A stretch of DNA of 64,000 bases from Trachythela sp. YZ-2020 (lineage: Eukaryota > Cnidaria > Anthozoa > Malacalcyonacea > Clavulariidae): assembly GCA_016169945.1 (NCBI GenBank), contig JADLSH010000236.1, forward strand, positions 4,574,001 through 4,638,000, written 5' to 3'. Shown one piece after another: positions 42,401-54,400 of the stretch (positions are counted from its first letter, which is position 1; the number at the start of each line of letters is the position of its first letter). The notes under the pieces are model-generated. The model was not told the DNA's origin. It was given only the letters and a program-made list of their open reading frames with translations, and did no database searches. The position numbers and the translations under genes are program-made.

Positions 42401-45400
42401 GCATCGAATGAAGTTTTTGAAATTAGTTGAAGAAATTAAAAAAAAGGATGTGGAATGCAAAGAAGTGGGAGTGTTGATTGTGGAAGATGACCTGGATGAA
42501 GGCGCATCAACAAGCTTTGACCCTCAAGAAGGGCAAGATGAAAATGATCTAAGCCCACCAGTAACACCTGAAGTTGCAAGGTTTGTTTTTTTTAATTTTC
42601 AAATACTGTGAGAAACAAATCAATTTTATTTTGAAACATGTCTTAGAGTTATACTCAGCCAACTAACACCCACTTCTGGGACATAGAGGGGCCTCACAAG
42701 AGGATGGAAGCACATTTGTCCAGAGAAGTGTCCCCAGCGAGTAGTGAATTAGAAAAATTCTACTCTCTGATTCAAAAAATCCATTTGTTGTATATTATAT
42801 TTCCTTGTAAATATTTGAAATAATTTAAACGTTCCCTATATATTTTCCTAATGTGATAATTAATATATTGTGATTAGAAGGAGGAATTAATCAATATACT
42901 ATGCTTACATAGGGACTGGGGACTTTATAAAGTGTTTATGTCTTATTCAAAATGTTGGCCATGTCTCAGGAATGGAGGCGAAGGCATGGTCAATTGAATG
43001 CTGCTTAAAGCAAGCATTCTACTGTATAAATAGGATTAACTCTTTCAACCTCAATGTTCTTGAAGCATTCCCTTTTGAGTGGCATGTAAACACAAGCCAC
43101 TCATTAAAGGGGAGATACATAGACGTATACATTCTGTGCTTTAGAGACTTTTTGGGCTATTAATAAATAAACCGGACCTAAGAACAAGTGCATTAGTATG
43201 AACTTAATTTGTTTGGAACAAAAATTGGTTTACATGTATGATTTTCTAAAAATTGATTAGCAAAAGGCTACTAATTAAAATAACAGTACAGATTGTCTTG
43301 AATATTGTACTTGGCAATGCTGTTTTACAGCTTTTGTGTAAGGTCGCCCACAGCACCTTTGACCAATAGCTCACTCAGGTGGCACTTTTAGAGCCACCTG
43401 TCAGTGAGAATTGCTTTGTCCTTATTCAAAACTTGTATTCATTTATGTTGATGCAGTTTACTGTTGTTGTGTAAGGTGGTTTTGCCACCTTTTACCAGCA
43501 CCTCTTTTGAGTGGCATGTAAACACAAGCCACTCATTAAAGGGGAGATACATAGACGTATACATTCTGTGCTTTAGAGACTTTTGGGGCTATTAATAAAT
43601 AAACCGGTTCTAAGAACAAGTGCATTAGTATGAACTTAATTTGTTTGGAACAAAAATTGGTTTACATGTATGATTTTCTAAAAATTGATTAGCAAAAGGC
43701 TACTAATTAAAATAACAGTACAGGTTGTCTTGAATATTGTACTTGGCAGTGCTGTTTTACAGCTTTTGTGTAAGGTCGCCCACAGCACCTTTGACCAATA
43801 GCTCACTCAGGTGGCACTTTTAGAGCCACCTGTCAGTGAGAATTGCTTTGTCCTTATTCAAAACTTGTATTCATTTATGTTGATGCAGTTTACTGTTGTT
43901 GTGTAAGGTGGTTTTTGCCACCTTTTACCAGCACCTCTTTTGAGTGGCATGTAAACACAAGCCACTCATTAAAGGGGAGATACATAGACGTATACATTCT
44001 GTGCTTTAGAGACTTTTGGGACTATTAATAAATAAACCGGTTCTAAGAACAAGTGCATTAGTATGAACTTAATTTGCTTGGAACAAAAATTGTTTACATG
44101 TATGATTTTCTAAAAATTGATTAGCAAAAGGCTACTAATTAAAATAACAGTACAGGTTGTCTTGGATATTGCACTAGGCAGTGCTGTTTTACAGCTTTTG
44201 TGTAAGGTTGCCACAGCACCTTTGACCATTAGCTCACTCAGGTGGCACTTTCAGAGCCACCTGTCAGTGTGAATTGCTTTGTCCTTATTCAAAACTTGTA
44301 TTCATTTATGTTGATGCAGTTTACTGTTGTTGTGTAAGGTGGTTTTTGCCACCTTTTACCAGCACCTCTTTTGAGTGGCATGTAAATACAAGCCACTCAT
44401 TAAAGGGGAGATACATAGACGTATACATTATGTGCTTTAGAGACTTTTTGGGCTATTAATAAATAAACCGGTTCTAAGAACAAGTGCATTAGTATGAACT
44501 TAATTTGCTTGGAACAAAAATTGTTTACATGTATGATTTTCTAAAAATTGATTAGCGAAAGGCTACTAATTAAAATAACAGTACAGGTTGTCTTGGATAT
44601 TGCACTAGGCAGTGCTGTTTTACAGCTTTTGTGTAAGGTTGCCACAGCACCTTTGACCATTAGCTCACTCAGGTGGCACTTTCAGAGCCACCTGTCAGTG
44701 TGAATTGCTTTGTCCTTATTCAAAACTTGTATTCATTGATGTTGATGCAGTTTACTGTTGTTGTGTAAGGTGGTTTTTGCCACCTTTTACCAGCACCTCT
44801 TTTGAGTGGCATGTAAATACAAGCCACTCATTAAAGGGGAGATACATAGACGTATACATTCTGTGCTTTAGAGACTTTTTGGGCTATTAATAAATAAACC
44901 GGTTCTAAGAACAAGTGCATTAGTATGAACTTAATTTGTTTGGAACAAAAATTGTTTACATGTATGATTTTCTAAAAATTGATTAGCAAAAAGCTACTAA
45001 CTAAAATAACAATCTTGAATATTGCACTTGGCAGTGCAGCTTGGCAATACATCTGTAGCAGTTGCACATTACAAACCACTTATTATATAAGAGGGAGATT
45101 CATATAGTAGATATCCTTTAATGTGAAATTCTACTCTATAGAATGGTAACCTATATACCCAACACTTTTCAGGGGCAAAAAACGGGTTAAAAACTCTTTA
45201 CAAGCAAAAAGAAGGCAACGACTGTCTCGCAATCAAAAGAAAAAAAAGCTTCATCAGCAGGCTCGAAATGGAATATCAGTCACTCTTCAAAAGTTAAAAG
45301 AGGAAAATAAAGTCATGGGAAAGAATGTTGAAACAGAAAAAACTATGAAGGAAAAATATTTTGAGATGTGGCGTAGATCTGAAAATGAGAAGACTAAGTT

Positions 45401-48400
45401 AAAAACATCTAGGCGGGTATTTTCTGGTCAATATAAAGGGGCCTCGGGGAAACCAGCACAAGAAGTTTTGAAGCTAGACCCAACATTCTTAGAGGAGATT
45501 GATGGCCAGGGCATTCTTGGTAAAGGAAGATTCGGGTCTGTTATCTTAAAAAAATTCAGGTCTATGCCTGTTGCGGTCAAGTATTTTGGGTCATCAACTA
45601 CAGCAAGTATGGTTGAAAAAGAAGCTCTCTACTTACAACAATGTTGTCACATAAATCTACCAATCGTTTATGGAATGAATAACACTCAATTACCATTTTT
45701 CATAGTAACTCAGTTTTATGGGTGCAAAGATTCATCAACTAGCTCACAAACAATGCAGGATATTTTTACAGGAAACTCAGCCATAGATTCTTTAAACTTG
45801 GAACAGTGGCTTCATGTCCTTTATCAGCTTGTTGATGCTCTTTTTCATTTGCATCAGAAGAAAATTCTACACAATGATGTGAAAGGTGACAATATTGTAG
45901 TAATTAAAAATGCTGGGTTTTATTCTCCAATTTTGGTAGACCTTGGAAAGGCGTGTCTTATCTGTGAGGCAAAGACTAAAAAACTATCAAAAGAAGAACA
46001 AAGTCGATATCGAAACGAACATTGCCACATTGCTCCAGAAGTTATTGACGGATCACAACCTCAATCCATTAAGAGTGACGTGTTTTCTGTAGGAATAGTT
46101 GTTGGAAAATGTTACCATTGTTGTAAATTCAAACCAATTAAGGAAATTGCTAAACGTTGCCTCAGCCCCTTTGTAGAAAGGTGCACCTCCGCAGAATTGA
46201 TGTCTATTGTGAACAATTTCAGAACTTTTACAGTATAATGTACATCCTTTCATTAACCATAAATTGGTAACTAAAAATTTGTAAATAAAATGGGGGCTTT
46301 TAAAACAAGATGTGGTTTGCACATTCGATTTGCATTAACCTTGGGCCTAACTATTTCTGCATCTTTCTTGCTTACACCAGATTTTGCAAATTCATGTAGG
46401 AACATTCATGCAGGTAAATATGATACCATCAACGAAATGTCAAAGGACTAATAATTCTTAAAATTTTATCCAATTGTAGTAGGTGGCTTCTCTTTTTTTA
46501 GCGCTTTATCAAATTTGTGCACTAAACCGGTTTCTCACGGGGCCAATTTGTCAGTAGAAACAAATTTGTCCTTAGTCATTATGGGTGAAAGCAAACTGAC
46601 AAAGGAAAAAGTTGGTATGACCTTATTAGTAAATGCAATGTCAACCTGTGTCCCATACAAATGGGTTTATTCACTTCCAAACTAAAATTAAATCAACTTA
46701 TATTTTAGAAAATCTGTTGTTGTTACCAGCCCAAGTAATATGCCTTTTAATGCAAAAAAATTATGGCCTGGTAAGATATCCCTTCCAAAAAATTTTCGTC
46801 CGGAGCTTGCAAGAGCACTTACCTCCAAAGATACAAAATTATTTGTTGGAAAGCTGAGAAAAGCATTCATCTTGAGAATCTATGAACACTTTTCAGTCTA
46901 TACTCTGTAAGTATCTACTATAATGCACAATTTACAGTATGTACATGTATATGTGTAAGTGGCAAAACTAGTAATAGCAAACGTTCATTATTCAAACCTT
47001 AGAAATCTATTGTCATTACTCATTTGACAATATAAGTCCAAGTTCATTCAAGAGGGTGACCCTCCTGCCCCCCCTCCCCAGTACTGACATCCCTGCTGAT
47101 TGTTAACTCCATTGTCAGTAGAATTAACATTTGCCTTGATTAACACAATACAAATATTTAATTCAAGTTCAAAATAATTATAGATATCCAACAAGGGATC
47201 AATTGTCACAGATCTGCCTGCAGATTGTCAAAGAGTATCCCTTCCTAAAGGACAAGACTGTTGGATCAGGACATGTAAGTAAATTAAGATGTATTACTCT
47301 TTCATTTTGGCTTTAAATTTGTTTGCAATTTCCTCTTCCTGGGGTATTATTGTTATGTTTATTGTATAGAGAACACATCAATATGCTAGTAAGAGAAAAT
47401 CACAAATGAAATTACAAGTGTAAACCGGCCTAAAATTTTGGTTCAACATAGAAATGAATGTTTCACAAATTCTACACAGCACTTAAAGTATACAACAAAC
47501 TGATCACTTGTAAAATTGCCTAAACTAAGACATGCCTTTGGTGTATTTGCAGGATTCATGGTACTCTCAGATCTATGAGAAATTTAGAAATGAAAGGAAA
47601 ACCGCTCAAGATCCGGAGGTATTACAGAGGAAAAGAAAGGGCGAGAAGACAAATGGCCCAATGAAAAAAGTTTCGAAATCCCTGAGAAGAGGTGGTATAA
47701 ACTGGGAGCCATCTTTCCCAGAAGGGGAAGATGAAATATCCATGCAGCATCACCAAGACTTCATCAAAAATGAATGGAAGAAAAGATCGCCTGATATGGC
47801 CAAAATAAAATCAAGGATGGTTGTGACCTTTCCTCACAGGAGAAGACTCATAAATGAAAAACAACCATTGTCCATCATCAAAGAAGAGTATCCTGCTCTA
47901 TTTACATACGACCAGGTAAGCCATGTGCAGATAAAAAGTATGTCATCATGCCAAAAGCACTGGTTTTCCTGTATGATAATTTAGTCACTGCAAAGTTTGC
48001 AGTCCATTAGCTGTAATGTCTGATGCTAAGTAAGCCCACACCAACTTAACCCATTCTATACATCTCTTTTCAATTCTGATTCTTTTCCTAATTCTGTTCA
48101 TATATATTTAGATTATAGCTGAATTCGAACAAATCCTTTCCATCACATCAAGTGTGGTTGATTGCTTTAAAGAGAACTTTTCGCAAATGAGTAACAAAAT
48201 CATCCAGTTGGCAAGATCATCAACAAGAACGAAAAACTATGCTGAAATTGAAGAATTCTTAAAACTACTGGATCAAACATTTGATCATGATGAAGAATTG
48301 GAAAGTTCAGATGGTAAGTTAATTTGTCTTTTTTGTGTGTCAAATGTAGGAAAGGTTTGTGTAAATACTGAAAAAGTCATATGTTACATAAATAATGATA

Positions 48401-51400
48401 TACTATTTGAGTTTCATAAACAAGTGAAGATAAATTTGCATTAAAAACTTAACCTGTTAAGCTGCAATACGCTCTACCATATTACTTACCCATTATTTTA
48501 GGTTATTATGTTTGGGTGAATGATGATGCTATATACTGTTGTTTCAAATGAGGTTCAATGCTAATAACTCATCAACTTTTTTATTCACTTACTTTTATAG
48601 CAGAAACACATGATGTTGCAATTATAGTTCTGCCAATTCTCCTTCAGCAGAAAGCTGGGAAGCAGAAAGCTGGGAATCACTTAATCGAGATGATCCCGGT
48701 GAGTTATATCATTTTAGATTTTTATTAATGATCTGCCTACATGATACCATATATCTTGCTTACAGCACTTTAACTTCAAAAAATATACTTGCTATATCAT
48801 ACCCCCTCATTTTTTCCTTAGAAAGAGATCGTTAATTTACATTTATATTTTTTCATGACAGGAAGATGGAAGCTTTGATGATTTTGCAACAGACGGACAT
48901 GCAAGAATACTGGTGAAAGGAAGATTGGAAGACCAAATGGAGAAAGCTGTTGTTGCAGAAAACGTAGTTATTTGCAAAGTCCAAGGATCCCTGGTCGAAG
49001 CGGTTGTTGCGTACATGGCAGCAAATTATGTTTTTATGTTTGAATATCCGGTAGGATTCACCAATTTATGTTTGTTTTTGCAGAAATGCATTCTGCACAT
49101 TAATGATGGCAAGAAGTTGCCAATAACATTATTAAACTTCATTAACAAACTAGATGCAATTCAATAACTATACCCTGTGACTACATGCCTGGCAGCAGGC
49201 AGTATTTTCAAAATACTAGATGCCCGGCAGTCTAGAATTTTGTAGTTTTTATAGATTAAACCACCCCCAAAAGTAACCCAAAACCTAACCCTTGAACGTG
49301 AAAACCAGTCAGAAAACTAGAGTTTGAAATTTTTTAATAACAAGTGTCTCGGCCAGATTCAAATCCGCAACATGGGTCTCGCAAGCGGCGCACTAACCCA
49401 CTACACCACACCAGCATCACTGAAAATATTCAGAATAAATCATTTTATAGTGATATCAGTACAAAACTATTGACCGGCTGCCGGGCATGTAGACACTTTG
49501 ATAACTATATAATCCAGAAGTGAGCGTGACATGTATTACTTAGAGGATTTGACATTGGGTTAGATTAAACCAAGTATCGCTACATCATAAGTGTTTATTA
49601 TATGCCCTACATTGTTAAGCACATTTCCTGAGTTAAAGACTCTAAATAGAAAGTTATCCATCATCCCGTGCACGCTCAATGTTTAAGGTTTATTTTTGAA
49701 GGACAACCTTTTTGAATTGGCTGTATGTAAGATAAAACCTTGTTAAATTAGACTTCAAAAAATGTGATTAACGCACAAGAACCTGGCAGGCATACATATT
49801 GTGTTAATGAATCAAATTATGTAAACAAGGTTTGCTCACGTATACAAGTAGACTTTAACTCACCATTTAATATGTTCGTATTGTACCGTTTGTATGAGTC
49901 GTATATCCAATTGACAAATGTATAGTCATGCTGTTCCTCGAAATTTTTCAAAATTCAATATATCAAGGTTTATCCATATACAGGTTTTGCTCACTACTTC
50001 AAATTAGCTAAATTATTAATATGATGAAGGAAGCAATTTAGGAATAACTTGCTGCACGTACAGAGTATACACATTTTATCAGCAAATCAACTGACTAGAA
50101 TTTTATTTCTATATACATGCATAGAAATATGAGCTTCTATATATATCATATGAGTGAGAACTTACTTCCAAAAAAGTGAAGCCAAAGAAGATGATGGGAA
50201 ATTGACGTCCAGTGCCAACTCTTCTATTTTTTTCGACCGCGTTGTTTGCACACAAGCTGGCAAGGAGTGTGTCGAAATTTTGTGTTTTTACTCCGACAAA
50301 ACAATAACATCATGATTTTATGAATCAATATTAGCGATGCGATAGTAAGCACTGATTTTAGCTAGAAAATGGTACTGAAAACTGTTATGAGTATACACAT
50401 TTTTTATCAGCAACCGCTGACTAGATAATTTGTTCTATATACATGCATAGAACAGTGAGCTCTCTATATATATATATCTGGAGTGAGAACTTATGTCCAA
50501 AAAGTGAAGCCAAAGATGGCGGAAATTGACGTCCAGTGCTTCTATTATTTTCGACCGATTTGTTTGCACAAGCCGGCATGCCGGCAAAATTGGAAATTTA
50601 CTGTTGTTTAAAAAACAAAAAACAGCCAATCATGATTTTTTATGAATATAACTTGATTAGCGATGATATCTGTTAGTATAAACTGGAATTAGCTAGAAAA
50701 TGGGTGAAATGGGCGGCCTTGTAGTTTGGACGTTGTCAGCCGCCATCTTTGGCTCCCGCCAGCCATAGCTAATGTTAAACATTAGAAGTTCTTACTCCAG
50801 ATATATATGGAGCTCACTGGCATAGAATGGCTAGAATATATATAGTACAGTAGTTTTTAAATTATTTTGTTACGAACTTGAATATTGGTAATATTTTAAG
50901 GCAATCATTGGAAATTCCATAATAATATTTTCTTTTGCTATCAATGTTTGAGTGACTCGTTTCTTGAGCGACTGTTTTTTATTATGATTTAAGGAGATAC
51001 AGTACTGAACTACAACTCACGTTTATGAGTAACTTTACTCGAAGTTTGAGTAAAATCAAAATTTGCGCAAAAATAGGAGTGACTATGGGTGCATTTTCAT
51101 TGAGTAAGTGGAACTCTTTTTTTGAGTTATAGATACTCAGTTTCTTGAGTAAGTTTACTCAAAGTTTGAGTAAATTCAAAATTTGCGCAAAAATAGGAGT
51201 AACTATGGGTGCATTTTTTTTGAGTAACCACAACTCATTTTTTGAGTAGCGAGTACTCGTACTTGAGTAAAATTACTCAAAATTTGAGTAATTCATTAGT
51301 TTGCATTTGAGTAGTGTTCTACTCATTTTTTGAGTAAAATCAACTCAAAAACTTGAGTTGTTCTTACTCATGTTATATGAGTAGGTTTTCCTCAATATTA

Positions 51401-54400
51401 GGAGTAACTATGGGTGCATTCATTTACTCAATATTTTGAGTACCATTTACTCGGGATTTTTTGCAGTGCTGTATTCAGTGAACACCATTGGTAATCGTTT
51501 GGTGTCCGTTTAATGGAGGTGTCCGCAAGGCTCACCAGGTCCCGGTTTCAAAACTCGGTCTGGTATATGCTTGGAAAGGCAAAAATGAACTTCCTCAAAT
51601 GAGCTGTTATTATACAGACTTGAAACATTTTCAACTTTAAAAAGCATAACAAAACGACATAATAGTATAAGTAAATGTCTAGGTTCTTAGACGTTCATTG
51701 CTAGTACATTCCAAAAAAAGTTTTACCACGACGCATGTGAACTACTGCGAAAAACGTATTTCGTGCCAAGTATTGTGCGTACTATTTCCGTCTGACGAAC
51801 CACAAAGTCTTTCGCGTCTACGAATCAAAGCGCAAAATTTTGTTGAGACGTTGAAAGAATACAGAAAGTCCTGTCCGTTTAACACAAGTTTTTTTTTGTT
51901 TCCGCATGCGCTCAGTAGAGGTATCCTCTTAATATAGGTTTTATTTATAGGTTTTATTTGGGATTCTGGTCGGGATTATTGATACTGTCGGCTAAATACA
52001 GGGTGTCCGCTTAATGGAAGGTTGTTATATACTTGTTTGACTGTATTGAAAAATATGTGGTAAACGTTATCTGACGACACAATCAACTGACAGTCACTGT
52101 CAGTCAGTTTGTCATTAACATTCAGCAAAACCAGAAATCAGCGCGACAAATTGCAGTGTGCATGTAACGTTTGTAACGTAACTCAAACTGACATACTGTA
52201 TACTGTACTTCATTGCAATTGCATAAAATTCTCAAAATCATTAATAATTCATGAGCAAAATAAAACAGCACATCAGCTAGCGAGACGTAGTTTGGGAAAA
52301 TTGTAATAAACATGCACCCATAAATTAAGCCAACTTTGGAGGCGAATTCGTCCTAAATACTGATTTGTTTGAAAGCCGTTTATCATCCCTATACACTCGA
52401 AAGCCGTTTATCATTTCCAAACACTTCGAACAAACACCTCGACTATTGCCTTGTTTTTCAACAACCTGTTTGGAAATCAGGTAATAAACGGCTTCTCGTG
52501 TAATACACATATTACTTCTCAAAGTATAAAACAGCTAACCACGTGAGGAAGCAAGTATTAAATATACTTTACATACAATGACCGATTGATGTCTCATATC
52601 AACAGCATAAGATTCCTCATCAGCTTCAACTGACATCGTCAACATATTTGCTAAATCTTCACCCTATACGGAATGAAACCAATAGGAAAGTAGTAAGAAT
52701 AAAATAATGCATTGAGTAAATATTCGGAGTCATATGTGACAGGAAGATGCCAAGAAAGCTGAACTGCAAAATTTACAAAACAGTGCTGACGACGGTGCCA
52801 CTGTATAAAGCTGGATGCTGCGGGGGGGGGGGGTATGATGAGGACGGAGGTGAGGATGATGAGATGGATCCTAGGGGTTTCGTTGAGGGATAAGGTGAGG
52901 ATTGAAGACATCAGAAGAAGATGTGGGGTGGTAGATATTGCACAGAAGAAGCAAGGCTGAGATGGTATGGGCACGTAATAAGAAGAGATGAAGGAGAACC
53001 GATCAGAGACATTATGGAGCTGGAGATAAAGGAGAACAGAGGACGGAAGTGGCCGAACCAGAGATGGATGGACCGTGTAAAAAGATCTAAATAGCAAAGA
53101 ACTTGCGGTGGACATGACAGGGAACACCAAAAGATGGAGAACAAGAATCGGAGCAGTCGACCTCAGATCACTATGGGACTTTTATAGCTTCGCAAAAGAC
53201 GAAGAAGGTACAGTATTTTGAATGCCTGAATTTCAGGATTTACGGAGTGACATGATTACGGCACTCACCTTAACTCCAGCACTGGAAAGTCGGTCTAAGA
53301 CTTTTCCCTCATCTCTTAGAAGATCGAGCAAGCTACAGGTACAATGGAAAACAAAATATTATTAAACTATACTTATGAATTAAGAACATAGTACAATTGA
53401 GAAGAATTTATATAAGTTGACATTAATATTTAGTAAAAAAGTGTACAGAGGCCGAAGTAGCATATAGCTTTCGATCCGGTCTCTGAAACATTTACAGTAC
53501 GATACAAAACTTAAAAATTGCTTAAGAGCTCTGTCTTACAACAACGCTCCGTTGCAAAGACATTTACCTGAATGTATTTAGATCTTCAACAGATATTTGT
53601 AGACCATTGATAAAGAGTTCCGTACTGCCTGGAGTCATGTCAAACTTCTGAAATGCCTAAAGCAAAATAAATATCAGAAAAAAACTGTGTAGCTTTCGGT
53701 GGCTTAAGTACAGTAGTTGGTACCCAGTAACCTAGCCTATTTTTACCACACATGTACGATATGTCCCCATAAAGTATGTACAATTTGTCACCATACAATA
53801 TTAGATTCAGTCACCAAACAGTCTATAGATATTTACCTGTTGATTTGATATTATTTCCCTCCGCATATCTTCAGTAACTTTCGTCTTGACTAAGGATCTT
53901 TAAAGAATAAAGTCAAGGGTAATTTGACTAGTTTATCTCCACAAGAGATAAGAGCCTGGGAACGAGGTTGGTTTGGTCCTTGGTGAAAAGTGAGATCATT
54001 CCAGCCAGATTGATGAACGAAGATTTGAAAGAACGAAGATAACAGAAAAGAAGTAATTACCATGTACGGTACATGTAATGTAATGTACACGGTTAAAATT
54101 AAACGCCGTTTTTTGAACAAGCAATTATTTTCTAAAACCACTCGCACAAGAATAATTTGTGTGTGTTTCATCAAAACATATTCTTCAAGATGTTAAAATA
54201 GAAATTAAAACCTGAACCAGTTTGATGTTCTGCGGTGACGACGACTGTAGAATATATATGCATGCATGTAAGTGTTTTAATATGGAGCAAACTGGCAGGT
54301 GCTACCTTGATTTGCCTTGATACAGCATTATCAAACCATACATTATCACTATTATAACATCATTACAATATTGTAGATCTTTACATCTTGTTTGTACCAG

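Larger units (their letters stand above)
33978..51468. mobile_element. 17.5-kb DNA transposon with CACTG ends, transposase and kinase/SAMD3-like cargo
   Basis: Ends are CACTGCAAAAAA (33978) and TTTTTTGCAGTG (51468), a perfect 12-bp inverted repeat. Each is followed inward by several hundred bp rich in GAGTAA/TTACTC palindromes. CT flanks both sides (33976-33977, 51469-51470), compatible with a 2-bp target duplication. Outside, AGTCAAACCTC on the left and GTCCGTTTAATGGAGGTGTC on the right look like halves of an older interspersed repeat. Inside are two divergent gene units: a minus-strand transposase-like gene (41293 to 34557) and a plus-strand SAM/kinase/SAMD3-like unit (41983 to 49167). CACTG ends and short duplications suggest a CACTA/EnSpm-like superfamily; the transposase family should be tested before naming. 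It sits in a UGGT intron. Confidence 0.88.

Noticed and set aside
43843..44890. Three repeated 61-codon ORFs
   Set aside because: They are a by-product of the 431-bp tandem repeat; the reading frame is not otherwise supported.
43072..45060. CRISPR-like array
   Set aside because: Units are 431 bp without short spacers, and the DNA is eukaryotic; it is a satellite-type tandem repeat.
49340..49425. Functional tRNA gene
   Set aside because: The stems do not pair properly and the B box is degenerate; called a tRNA-like repeat instead.
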